Part shown: one piece after another, positions 1-10,047 of the stretch | Layout: each line of letters opens with the position of its first letter | Numbering within the stretch: the first letter of the stretch is position 1 | Assembly (NCBI GenBank): GCA_026018925.1 | Contig: JAKSZU010000009.1 | Span: 85,634,139 to 85,698,138, forward strand | Length of the DNA stretch: 64,000 nucleotides | Direction of reading: 5' to 3' | From: Tupaia tana | Lineage: Eukaryota > Chordata > Mammalia > Scandentia > Tupaiidae | Notes under the pieces: generated by a model | Told to the model about the DNA's origin: nothing | What the model saw: the letters and a program-made list of their open reading frames with translations, nothing else | The model's database searches: none | Made by a program: the position numbers and the translations under genes

Positions 1-610
1 TGAAAAACTGCTAATAAAACATCCTGTGTTGTCTCCTGAGCTACAAGATCATCTTCCTTTCCCATACATAGATCATAGACTCACCTATTGTTGTAATGTA
101 TGAATGGTCCATATATTAACTGTGTCTTTACTTAGCAAGACAAGATTTCTATCTAGGACTTTACAACCAGCAATGTTATCGGCCTGACCCAGGACTGAAG
201 TTATCAAACATCCTGCAAGCCCCCTCGTCTGAAGACCCTTCCCAGTAATCAAGATCTAAGAAGAAGATACAACAGACAAATGGACTTCCTCATCCTGAGA
301 ACTGTGATTGATTTTACCTGATTTTGACAAGACAAACAGCATGTTTTATATTTATTGCTTCCATGCTTTGTACACCCTGTTCCTTAGAGTAAATTTTTTT
401 CACTGCCCATTTACTTGCATGTATCACATTTTCAATAAATAAGCACGACGATTCCTAGCAGTTGTCACTCCTCAGAGAGCGATTTCTGGGAGTGTCCGGC
501 ATAGGACGTGCATGAAAAGGCACCGAGGCCTCTGTCTTCTGTTCACCTGCGCCGCCTCTGTCGAGTTGACCCACCCCCGCCGAGGCTAGACCCGAGGCTA
601 GACCCCGGCA
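1..610 (+). mobile_element. ERV LTR, 3' portion (cut by window start)
   Basis: The last ~200 bases match the 3' ends of the two LTRs of the provirus further downstream: a CACATTTTCAATAAA polyadenylation region, then TTGTCACTCCTCAGAGAG, a GTGTCCGGC block and a final CCCCGGCA. No primer binding site follows, and it runs directly into a SINE tail, so this is a solo LTR or the 3' LTR of a provirus lying upstream. The 5' part is outside the window. A short duplicated GAGGCTAGACCC near 580-606 sets this copy apart. Confidence 0.8.
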
Positions 611-652
611 TGTGCCCTATAGCAAAAACCTCTCACCATTAAAAAAAAAAAT
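611..652 (+). mobile_element. tRNA-derived SINE, 3' tail fragment
   Basis: The sequence TGTGCCCTATAGCAAAAACC plus an A-run is the characteristic 3' end of the SINE family that recurs throughout the window. It abuts the LTR end exactly, which suggests that the LTR element inserted into this SINE and that the SINE head lies beyond the left edge. Confidence 0.75.
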
Positions 653-972
653 TCTTGTTTTTGTTTGTAAAAAAATTACTGTATGGTAAAGTATTTGTGC
701 TAAAGCCAGATGACTAAAACAAATACATTTTTAATGAGAAAAAAAGGGACAAATACTAAATCAAGATATAGTAGGTTAAAATTTGAGGTGAAAAGACAAA
801 AATAGAAATGAAAAGTAAATTTTATTTAAAAAAAATTTATTGAGTTTTATATAACAAGTTGGCTAAAATTGGAAAAAGCACTATACATGTTTTCCTAGGA
901 AAAAAAAAGTTATTTTTGGTCCTGTACTTAACATCAAGTGTTTGGTACTAAACTCTCAGTAAACTGTAAACA
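653..972. other. AT-rich intergenic sequence, nothing recognised
   Basis: A-rich, low-complexity sequence between two SINEs. I see no coding potential, no RNA gene and no recognisable repeat family. Confidence 0.5.
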
Positions 973-988
973 TACTGCAGAAGACTTC

Positions 989-1291
989 TTTTTTATTTTT
1001 TTTTGTGGGAGGGTTTTTTTTTTGTTTTGTTTTGTTTTTTGTTTGTTTGTTTGTTTTTTTTGCTACAGGGTGTGTGCACTCACCAGAAATGCAAAGAGAG
1101 AGGCAGAAAGGAAGAAATCACCCCCCAGAGGTATGGCCACACCACAATCCCTTCTCCTCCATTCTCTTCGGATCTTGGGCACACATGCACACACGCCCCA
1201 GTGTGAGTTTAAGCCACCAGGTCTGGGACTTGAACCGCAGTCGACTACATGGGAGTCCAGCAACATAGCCATTCAGCTAACTGCTGGTCCC
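989..1291 (-). mobile_element. tRNA-derived SINE, full length, antisense
   Basis: Reading the minus strand, a tRNA-like head starts at 1,291 and holds a decayed B box. It is followed by the GGAGGAGAAGGGATTG body, a pyrimidine-rich segment and an A-rich tail at 989-1,062 (T-rich on plus). Flanking direct repeats ACTGCAGAAGACTTCT (973-988) and ACTGCAGGAGACTTCT (1,293-1,308) are a 16-bp target duplication with one mismatch. The small ORFs here are translations of SINE sequence. Confidence 0.9.
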
Positions 1292-1308
1292 ACTGCAGGA
1301 GACTTCTA

Positions 1309-1889
1309 CGTCTTAGTAACTTGCTTACGAAATAAGAACCATTCTTACGTTTAATGTTTGTAGTTAGTAAAATTTAATTACAAATAGAGCTTTAAAAGAT
1401 TATAGACTTTTAAATTGTGTAACTTTTTTATAATTGTCAACTTAGTTAAATATACTCTGTGACTTATAATCCTGTTGTATCCCAATACTATATTGAGTTT
1501 TCTGACATGTTTTTAACATATTTTTTTTCCAAACTTTTTTTCTTTGACCTAAACATTCATTTTTTTTTTCCAGTAGGGCCCCTGGCAAACCTCAAAAAGA
1601 TGCATCTCATTTTTGTAAAAGCTAATCTGGTATATCAGTTTATGTAAGGATCATTGTCAACTGTATTTATTTATATTTTTGACATATTATTAGTACTGAT
1701 ATGTTCAAATCATGAATTTATGAGATTAATACTCTTGAAATGACACTCAGTTATAAGTTTATCTTAAATTGCTGTGTATGATTGAAAAGAATGTATTCTC
1801 ATTTACTTCTATTGTACTAAGCTGCTGTCAAGTTATTTATACGTATTTTTCATTTTTGCCATTCATACTTCTGAAAATTGCTTCCCTTT
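1309..1889. other. AT-rich intergenic sequence, nothing recognised
   Basis: AT-rich sequence with scattered T-runs. The 62-codon frame at 1,459-1,647 has no domain and looks like chance. No repeat family is recognised. Confidence 0.5.
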
Positions 1890-2640
1890 TGAGGCCTGAC
1901 TTTTTCCTTCTCCCAGAGACAAGTGGCTATTGAGTCAGACATGTCCTTCCCCCAGGACTCCACTGCCTGTAACAATGGGACCTGACTACTAGGGATGGAG
2001 CCTTCCCAGCAACATGGGACCTGTCAATTTTGTGGCCTACACATGCATTCAGAGGAATGATTTTTGGCCAACAGGGGCGATTGTGGACAGAAGTCTGACT
2101 GCTTTTTTTTATTTTTCCAAAATCCTTTCAAGAGAGCCTAGGAAGAGTCACACCCACAAACATTAACAGACCATTCCCCCCACCCCCCATTTAACAGGGT
2201 TCTTCCTAAATCCTGTCCCTGGCATAGTATTCTTGAGATGTATATTCAACTGATTACAGTATATTATTTTGCTAACCTCTTCCCTGAGGCCCAGAACTTC
2301 CCTTTCCTTGAGATGTAGATTAAGCATTTCTTTGTAAATCTCTTCCCAGGACACAGATCTTCCCTTCCAATCACCACCCTAGAAATTATGGAACCCACCT
2401 ATAACCTACAAGCCCCACTTCCACATGTTCTGCCTTTTTGGGCCAGACCAATGGAAAATCTCTTCACTACATTTTGTCTGTCAATATCAAAAACAAATAA
2501 AAGGAATCCCTGAATGTGATCACCCTGAGAAAGGCATGTATGTCTCATCTCTTGGCCTAGGTCACTCATATTTGGCTTGGAAATAAATCACATTAATTAT
2601 TAATTATTAATTATTATAGTTGGTTATTTTTCTGTCGACA
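1890..2640 (+). mobile_element. Possible old solo LTR (unassigned)
   Basis: The segment starts with TG (TGAGGCCTGAC) and ends with CA (TCTGTCGACA). It contains a polyadenylation signal in CAAATAAAAGG near 2,495, then a U5-like tail with a TTAATTATTAATTATTAATTATT microsatellite. These traits fit a retroviral LTR of about 750 bp, but no target duplication is visible and I cannot name a family. The boundaries are guesses. Confidence 0.35.
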
Positions 2641-2859
2641 AGACTAACCAATACCACACATATATCACTGAATCTTCCCTTTTCAGACCACTTAGTGAGA
2701 TGCTAACCTCCTATTTTCTCTAATGACATTACTGAGACTAGAGGTGTTTGGCTCCCATTGGCTGGTCCTCTTTTTAAAATTTAGAATGGCTATTGATTAG
2801 TTTTTGTTTTTGTTTTTGTTTTTGTTTTTTTGACCTAGCTTTACCTTTTCCACCAATCT

Positions 2860-3957
2860 GTTTCATGATCAAACTCTGTTTATGGGTGCTCTCAAGTAAT
2901 CACACAGAAATATTTCTACTATCACCCCCAAATCCCAATCATGTAGTTAATTTAACCTTTATCTCAGGGATCACATTTAATGTATCTTTTACAGCCTCTT
3001 TCCTTAAAGAAATATGAACCAATACCTAATAAGAAATATCAATTTTATTATATTGAATGGCAATCTTGTATGCAAGAGTTTCCACAAACAGCTTCACTTT
3101 TCACTAATGGTACTCTTCTTGTTTGGGGACTTCATAGAAATCTTATTGCTGGGGGACAATATCTTCCCTTTAGATCTCCCAACAATTTGACCATTTTATG
3201 GTCCTAACATGGTGTTTTCAAGGCCGTTGTACAACTTATTGGCCCTACTCAAAGTAGCCCTATCCATTCTCAACTTTGGTGTATGGCCTTGCCATTTTTT
3301 CATAGAATTATTTCTCATGGATATTATCATCTCAACCATTCCATCTGTACCACTGATTTTATTAACAATGTCTCAGATTCTTTCATGGTTTGCACTTCTC
3401 ATCTCTATGTTATCCTTATTGGAGCAGAAATACCTAATATTACTGAACTCAATTCATATTATAAAATTTTCATGTCCAAAGGATGATACATCTCCTGCCT
3501 TACATAGTCTAATGTTACCAATTTAAATATCTCCTTCTTTACTTCCCTATAAAGGCAATCACAGATCTGTGTTCCAGCTCATCTAACCAGATCTTGGGCT
3601 GAATCATCCAATCTACAAATCTTAGAGTCAGCCATTAACATCCTGTGCCCTAAGAGATTTCTTTTTACTCTTATTGTCACCTTTGTCTGTGCCATTGTTG
3701 TTTTAGTCACAGCTGCTATAGCATCAGTTTCATTCACCGCTAGTATTCATACCATTGATGCTTTTGAAAAAGTAATGACAAACAACACCCCAAAAATGAT
3801 TGAACAAAATATTATTGATAAAGGAACTATATCTTGATTTCAAGCTCTTGAAGCAGCTATACAATGTCTAGGAAAGCTTCAAGATGCTCAAACAGTTCAC
3901 TAAATACTGCGAAGGGATTGGGAACATCATCAGGTGTGTGTTACACATTTGCCTTAT
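2860..3957 (+). pseudogene. ERV env remnant, part 1 (split by the younger provirus)
   Basis: Several overlapping plus frames, linked by frameshifts and stops, give retroviral envelope-like protein. An SU-like part rich in Asn-Xaa-Ser/Thr sites covers about 2,900-3,530. A hydrophobic fusion-peptide-like stretch and the start of a TM heptad region lie at about 3,650-3,900. Reading then stops at 3,958-3,963, where the next LTR begins, and resumes after 9,668. The TM layout resembles class II (betaretrovirus-like) ERVs. Several in-frame stops make it a pseudogene. Confidence 0.7.
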
Positions 3958-3963
3958 AATGAG
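3958..3963. repeat. Target-site duplication, left copy (AATGAG)
   Basis: AATGAG lies directly before the TGGAGG start of the 5' LTR and recurs exactly after the CA end of the 3' LTR at 9,663-9,668. A 6-bp duplication is normal for betaretrovirus-like integrases. Confidence 0.9.
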
Positions 3964-5153
3964 TGGAGGAGTCTGACCCGGTGGGGCTCCAGGACCCGTC
4001 TGAGCCCTTTGACCTTTGAGCTCCGCTTTCGGTTGGTTTATGTCGTTGGCAAGGCCACTACTGTGCACCCCCCAACCTTAGAACAATGCTTGGGTCAATT
4101 AGCATGTCGGCAAGGCCGTTTGCTATTTGCTCTGGGAAATGTAGTAGCCTTGTTGAAAAGTGACCCCCCCCCGACTGATATACTACTATAAAAAAATTAC
4201 ATAGCTTCCTCATATATCTTAAGTGTGTGGTAAGATTTTTCAAAAGTCTCCCGACCACTCCCCTTTATTTTGACCACCTATTGTTAATTACAATATTTTA
4301 TTCTGCGATCATAGTGGAGGGTGTGCTGAAGTTTTATCTAGGCAGAAATTATTTTGACGTTTGGAAGGCCCTTTAAGACACATTTAATATAAATAATCTT
4401 TTTACATACAATAGGACTAGGCCAAAACTGGCCCAGAACACTCTCGTCCCATAGTAACTAATGTTTTAACAAAATACACAACAGTGATGCCATGGGCTAC
4501 ACAAGTGAATCCACAACACCATAAACTCATTTTAAATTTTTTTATTAACTTATTAGTCACTTTACCGCCAGTTGAAAAGGTTGTCCCTGCCCTCACCAAG
4601 TGAACAGTAACTTTACCTCTTCAGAATAGGCAAATATATTAAGATTTCTTAAGTTTTAAATCCCTATAAAATTATATAAGTATCATATTTTATAAAAATC
4701 CATAAAAAACTAATGTTTATGCTTGAGATTTTCTTTTAGTAATCATAAGACGGCTGCTGCTAAACATCAGCTGATAATTAACTCTACTTGCTGAAATTGT
4801 TTCCTGAAACCGCACCGCTTGAAGTTACCAGAAACCTACTTTCATCAATCAAACAATTGTTAAACTGTATCGATAATTAATAGACCTGCCCTTAATCAAA
4901 CCCTGAATGGTCTCTATTGTTAAAACTTTATAAATTGATAATTAGAACACGTAGCCCCTCTCCCGTTTACTTGCATGTATCACATTTTCAATAAAAAGGC
5001 ACGATGATTCCTAACAGTTGTCACTCCTCAGAGAGAGATCCCAGAGGAGTGTCCGGCTAAGAACATGCATGAAAAGGCACTAAGACCTCAGTCCTCCTTT
5101 CCTTCACCACCTCCATCGAGTCAACCCACCCCCGCCGAGGCTGGTCCCCGGTA
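3964..5153 (+). repeat. 5' LTR of the provirus (~1,190 bp)
   Basis: Begins TGGAGGAGTC and ends CCCCGGTA, where the terminal CA has become TA in this copy. A TATA-like TTTATAAATT lies at about 4,927-4,936 and AATAAA at 4,990-4,995, a short promoter-to-polyA spacing. It aligns end to end with 8,472-9,662 with scattered substitutions and a small indel near 4,165-4,185. Confidence 0.9.
4927..4995 (+). promoter_or_regulatory. LTR TATA-like box and polyadenylation signal
   Basis: TTTATAAATT at about 4,927-4,936 and AATAAA at 4,990-4,995 are both preserved at the matching places in the 3' LTR (about 9,437 and 9,499). This arrangement of promoter and polyA signal about 60 bp apart is usual for LTRs with a short R region. 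Activity is not shown. Confidence 0.55.
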
Positions 5154-5156
5154 GAT

Positions 5157-5174
5157 TGGCGCCCAACATGGGGC
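5157..5174 (+). other. Retroviral primer binding site, tRNA-Lys type
   Basis: TGGCGCCCAACATGGGGC starts 3 bases after the 5' LTR. It differs at one position from the sequence complementary to the 3' end of mammalian tRNA-Lys (the CTT-anticodon type), and it defines the provirus as ERV-K-like. The position is as expected for minus-strand DNA priming. Confidence 0.88.
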
Positions 5175-5380
5175 TACTCAAACTAAGAGGTAAGTAGACG
5201 TTTATAAATATTTCTTAATTTAAAAAAAAAAAAAAAACAATAAAACTCCTACATAGAGTGCCTAAAACCCCCCGATAGAGGCAGACCAGGCTTAAAAAAC
5301 AAACAAAAAAATACTTAAAGTGTTAGTAATCAGAAATAGCGCTAACACTAAATGCCACCTCAAAACTTTTTAAAAAGTTT

Positions 5381-5640
5381 ACTGCCTAAATACAAACAGT
5401 CAAAAATAGTACTATACCTAAAAATCAAAACCATAAAGATACTTTACTGCCTAAATACAAGCAGTCAGGGATAGTGCTATACCTAAAAATCAAAACCATA
5501 AAGATACTTTACTGCCTAAGTACAAGCAGTCAAGGGTATTACTACACCTAAAAATTAAAATTATACAAAATAATTAGTGCCTAAATATAAACAGTCATAA
5601 ATACTACTACATCGAAAAATAAAATTTTATATATAAACAT
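5381..5640 (+). repeat. 65-bp tandem repeat in proviral leader (about 4 units)
   Basis: The motif ACTGCCTAAATACAA(A/G)CAGTC recurs at 5,381, 5,446, 5,511 and, changed, 5,576, an exact 65-base period. The middle units are almost identical and the last is diverged. A related AGTGCCTAAA also occurs at about 5,256. It lies where the gag leader would be. Confidence 0.88.
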
Positions 5641-7539
5641 CCTAAAACATACTTTAAAACAAAAACATATTCAAGTCAATAAAAGTCAACTCACATCAAT
5701 TTTAAACACCTAAGTCCTTTTAACCAAAAAAAATTTTAAAAAACTGCCACTAATTATCACAACTGACCACCGCCAAAATTTAACACTTTTAATTCAAAAA
5801 ATAAATAAATAAACTTCTAAACCTGTAAAATTTTAAAAAACAGTCAAAAAGACTTTAAAACCTAACAATGTTAATTTCTACTTCCCTTTATTATATCCTT
5901 TTGAGGAGGGGGAGCCAGAGTGGGAGGCTATTTCCTATAAACCAAGGAGGGGACTTTTTACTGTGAAAATTGGAATTTAAAAGAATTGGCAAAAAATAAA
6001 ATAAATAAACCTCAAAACAGGCTACTAGAGAGCCTGCACACAAATGGAAAAAACACCCCCTCCTGAACAAACTCCCCTAATATTAGATATGATGATAAAA
6101 ACGGGCTCCTTTATTACATTGGCTTCCCAAATGATTATCCCCTGCTAGCATTTAACAACCATACCATATTAGGCTTTGCCAGCATAGAAAAAACTCCCAA
6201 AATATCAAAAATATTTGTGTTCTAAAAACTCTAAAGGTATAAAAAATTCCTATTATTTTTTACCACCCTTAAGTATATCATTAAAAATTTTTAAAAAATT
6301 ACTCAAAAAGTATCAATGTCAAAATAACCCCAGGAAAATTGTCTCTTATAATCCTGATGTGTGTGTGTGTGTGTGTGTGTGTGTGTCTATACATATAATA
6401 TGTCATGTTATGTACTATATGTTGTATGTCTCTGTAAAAACAGGCCTTAAAGTATTCTATTCAATTTTGTTTATAAAAAAGAGTGCTCATAAAAATTAGT
6501 CTAAATATTTCTCAAGTTTGTATAACTTTAACAAATAAAATGACTTCAAATATAATTAAAAAAATAAATGAAATAATAATAATAATAATTAACAAGATCT
6601 TCACAATCTCCAACATGTATTTTGTTTATCTTAATATGGTTGGTTTAATAAAATAGCTAGTATTTATGTGTTATATGTTACATTGTACATAATAAATATC
6701 TAACAACAACAACAACAAATTTTAACTAGTTTTTTCTGGCTTTAGTTTTAGTGCTAACAGAAAATCTTTAACCTCAAAGTAACTTTTGGATGTTTACAGA
6801 GGGCCCCTAAAACATCCAAAAGGGAGTTATTAAACCAATCATGCTTATTGTTTATATGTTGAATAAAAATAAAAGACATTGTAAAATTAAGTAATTCTAA
6901 TTTTCGTAATATTATATTTAAGTTAATACATATATACATACATATGTATATATATAAATATTATGTACTTATATGCCTATATATACATTGTGTTCCAAAA
7001 TAATTTAAAATTCCCAAGAGTTAATAGTAGGCTATTATGTTAAACTGACATATACAGCCAAATTCCTCTGTCAGTTGTAAATTTTTGTCAGACCATTAAC
7101 TATGGCTAAAATCTTAATTTTATGTCCTTAAAAAAATTCACAAAAATAAATAAATAAATAAATAAATGGATAAATAAAAATAAATCTAATAATTAAACTG
7201 AGTAAAATTTTCATTCTCTATGTAAATTGATTGGTTTTTTCAAACTGTTAAGCCAAAATTAACCAAACAAAAATAAAAAATGTTTCACAAAATTACATAC
7301 TAAGTGGCCAATACAATGCACCTGAGTTAAAAAAGTAAATTAATATAAAAGACTATAAATCCAGTGTTAAACATGGACTCATAAAAACATATTGCCTGAT
7401 TCCCTCTGAGTCCTCCTTATAATTCTTGTTATTAAATTAACATGCTTTAGTTATTCTTATTATTGGTCTTCAAATTTCATTAAAATATTGAAAAGGTTTA
7501 TTAGTAAAATTGCTCAGTTTTACATTTAAAACTCCCTTT
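5641..7539 (+). other. A-rich internal region of the provirus
   Basis: Very A/T-rich with short simple repeats: (GT)n at about 6,356-6,387, (AAT)n near 6,573, (CAA)n near 6,703 and (AAAT)n near 7,145. A few stretches around 6,040-6,330 could be env leader or SU remnants. I find no gag or pol motifs in any frame. Confidence 0.6.
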
Positions 7540-8456
7540 AACTTTTCAGCTTCCACAAAATCACTCCCCTCTACTTTTCAGCTTACGGTGTTAAGCCTCT
7601 TCCGTTTTGTGTTGCTCATTCCTCTATAATTCAAGTTACAGATTCTCCTTTAGCCACAGGACAGCTACTTCCCTCCAGTTATAATGACCTCACTCATAAT
7701 GCTTAGACCCTAACTTTCCTCTCTCTTACAAAATATGATAATTCAATTTTAGCCACTGCACTTTCTATACACCCACCTAAGTTACTTTCAGCAAAATATT
7801 CCTAAAACGACATTTCCTCACAGTCCGGTTTTCCAAGCTAGACCCCCTGTGTTTTTCCTAAATACATGATTTGTTATTTCTTAAATAATTTTGCCTTCTC
7901 TTTGTTTAACAGCTTCCCACATTAATAAATTAACCCTCAATGTCTCCACTGCCTTGTTTAGACAGAAACAAATTGACCAACAGCAGACTGACAGAGTCAA
8001 TGCCCTAAAAAAAACAGGTTTATATTTAAGACAAAAAATTCAAAATATTAAGGTCCGCTTGACTACTGCCTGTCATGCTGATTATAAATAGATTTGTGTT
8101 ACTCCTTTACCTTACAATCACACACAAATTACCTGGGAACAAATCCAATCTTACCTCAGAGGAGCCTTCAACCACTCTCTCACCATAGACTTACAAAAAT
8201 TACAGGCTGACATTACAAAAATTTCCAAATTCCATTTAAACTCCATAACACCCTCTGATATGGCCAATGATATTGTATCCTCCCTACTTAGTAAATTCAC
8301 CAATTCCAAACACTCTTTCGCTATGTTACTTTATTTGGTCAGAGGTCTTTTTGGGCTTATCTTCCTATGTTTGTTTTGCTTTCCAGTTATCCTCAAACAA
8401 TTCCATTCTGCCATTACATCAATACAAACTGAAATTCACCTCTTCAAACTTCAAAA
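7540..8456 (+). pseudogene. Proviral env remnant (SU end and TM)
   Basis: Frames at 7,891-8,091 and 8,098-8,456 give a TM-like protein. There is a heptad stretch rich in Gln/Leu, a Cys-containing loop region, a second helical segment and a long hydrophobic membrane anchor near 8,325-8,390, ending just before the polypurine tract. The stretch 7,540-7,800 reads as SU-like sequence with stops. The order and position fit env before the 3' LTR. At least one stop splits the TM (about 8,088). Confidence 0.7.
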
Positions 8457-8471
8457 TAAAAAAGGGGAAGA
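8457..8471 (+). other. Polypurine tract
   Basis: The purine run ATAAAAAAGGGGAAGA ends exactly at the TG of the 3' LTR, the expected site for plus-strand DNA priming. Confidence 0.85.
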
Positions 8472-9662
8472 TGGAGGAGTCCGACCCAGCGGGCTCCAGG
8501 ACCCCGTCTGAGCCCTTTGACCTTTGAGCTCTGCTTCCGGTTGGTTCAGTACGTTGGCAAGGCCACTACTGTGCGCCCCCCAACCTTAGAACAATGCTTG
8601 GGTCAATTAGCATGTCGGCAAGGCCGTTTGCTATCCACTCCAGGAAATGTAGTAGCCTTGCTGAAAAGTGACACCCCTCTGACTCCCTGTTATACTACTA
8701 TAAAACAATTACATAGCTCCCTCATACATCTTAAGTGTGTGGTAAGATTTTTCAAAAGTCTCCCGACCACTCCCCTTTATTTTGACCACCTATTGTTAAT
8801 TACAATATTTTATTCTGCGATCATAGTGGAGGGTGTGCTGAAGTTCTATCTAGGCAGAAATCGTTTTGATGTTTGGAAGGCCCTTCAAGACACATTTAAT
8901 ATAAATAATCTTTTTACATACAATAGGACTAGGCCAAAACTGGCCCAGAACACTCTCGTCCCATAGTAACTAATGTTCTAACAAAATACACAACAGTGAT
9001 GCCATGGGCTACACAAGTGAATCCACAACACCATAAACCCATTCTAAAGTTTTTCATTAACTTATTAGTCACTTTACCACCAGTTGAAAAGGCTGTCCCC
9101 GCCCTCACCAAGTGAATAGTAACCACACCTTCAGAATAGGCAAATATATTAAGATTCCTTAAGTTTTAAATCCCTATAAAATTATATAAATATCATTCTT
9201 TATAAAAATCCATAAAAACTAATGTCTATGCTTGAGATTTTCTTTTAGTAATCATAAGACGGCTGCTGCTAAACGTCAGCTGATAATTAACTCTACTTGC
9301 TGAAATTGTTTCCTGAAACCGCACCGCTTGAAGTTACCAGAAACCTACTTTCATCAATCAAACAATTGTTAAACTGTATCGATAATTAATAGACCTGCCC
9401 TTAATCAAACCCTGAATGGTCTCTATTGTTAAAACTTTATAAATTGATAATTAGAACACATAGCCCTTCTCCCGTTTACTTGCATGTATCACATTTTCAA
9501 TAAAAGGACACGATGATTCCTAACAGTTGTCACTCCTCAGAGAGAGATCCTGGAGGAGTGTCCGGCTAAGAACGTGCATGAAAAGGCACTGAGACCTCAG
9601 TCCTCCTTTCCTTCGCTACCTCCGTCGAGTCAATCCACCCCTGCTGAGGCTGGTCCCCGGCA
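8472..9662 (+). repeat. 3' LTR of the provirus (~1,191 bp)
   Basis: Begins TGGAGGAGTC and ends CCCCGGCA with intact TG...CA ends. It is collinear with the 5' LTR. It holds an open frame of 149 codons (8,517-8,966) that is broken by a frameshift and a stop in the 5' LTR. AATAAA lies near 9,499. Confidence 0.92.
8517..8966 (+). CDS. Open frame inside the 3' LTR, 149 codons, unknown
   Basis: The frame covers much of the LTR's first half and has one hydrophobic stretch about two thirds along. I recognise no domain. Some betaretroviruses encode proteins in their LTRs, which is why it is listed. The copy in the 5' LTR is interrupted near 4,170 and again near 4,375, so no conservation is shown. Chance openness is a fair alternative. 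Confidence 0.25.
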   Translation: MTFELCFRLVQYVGKATTVRPPTLEQCLGQLACRQGRLLSTPGNVVALLKSDTPLTPCYTTIKQLHSSLIHLKCVVRFFKSLPTTPLYFDHLLLITIFYSAIIVEGVLKFYLGRNRFDVWKALQDTFNINNLFTYNRTRPKLAQNTLVP

Positions 9663-9668
9663 AATGAG
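9663..9668. repeat. Target-site duplication, right copy (AATGAG)
   Basis: Exact match to 3,958-3,963. Removing the provirus and one copy rejoins the older env sequence. Confidence 0.9.
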
Positions 9669-10047
9669 AGCTTTTGCCCATGGCAAACTATAAACGAGCA
9701 CCTTTTGAGAGCTTTTTATACCTATCTCAGTTCCCAGGTTTTACATTTAGAAGCCTCTCTTTGCTAACAGCTTGTTGATATACAAAAAGAAACTCAAATG
9801 TCTACCTTACAAACACTTCATTACAGTTTCAAATTTCTAAATACTCTACCTGGCCTCATGGTATTAATTCACAAATGTGGGGTATCTTGCAATGAGTATC
9901 TTAACTTGTCTTTGTTTAGTCCTAGCCTTCTGCTGCCTCCGCTACCTCTCTTAACAATTCCAAGATCACAAGACTTCCCTTGCTGCATACCTGCCTCTTC
10001 TTACCAAAGGTCCATTAGCTTCTTAAAAAAAATTAAAAAAAAAGAAA
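9669..10047 (+). pseudogene. ERV env remnant, part 2
   Basis: Continuation of the env interrupted at 3,957. Degenerate TM-like sequence with stops ends in an A/G-rich tract at 10,026-10,047 that resembles a polypurine tract. It has no relation to the younger provirus except by insertion. Confidence 0.5.

Larger units (their letters stand above)
3964..9662 (+). mobile_element. Endogenous retrovirus provirus, class II-like, gag/pol missing
   Basis: A complete proviral outline: 5' LTR (3,964-5,153), primer binding site (5,157-5,174), 3.3-kb internal region, polypurine tract (8,457-8,471) and 3' LTR (8,472-9,662), framed by a perfect 6-bp AATGAG duplication. The internal region shows only env-like remnants in its second half. 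I find no gag, protease, reverse transcriptase or integrase motif, and the first half is A-rich with a 65-bp tandem repeat. It is either an internally deleted provirus or a non-autonomous derivative. It inserted into the env of an older ERV. The LTRs differ at many scattered sites, so it is not recent. Confidence 0.88.

Noticed and set aside
5381..5640. CRISPR-like array
   Set aside because: The repeats are contiguous 65-bp tandem units without unique spacers, in a mammalian ERV leader.
8929..9126. Minus-strand frame in both LTRs (65 and 60 codons)
   Set aside because: It overlaps the plus-strand frame and is present in both LTRs only because they are copies of each other; no domain.
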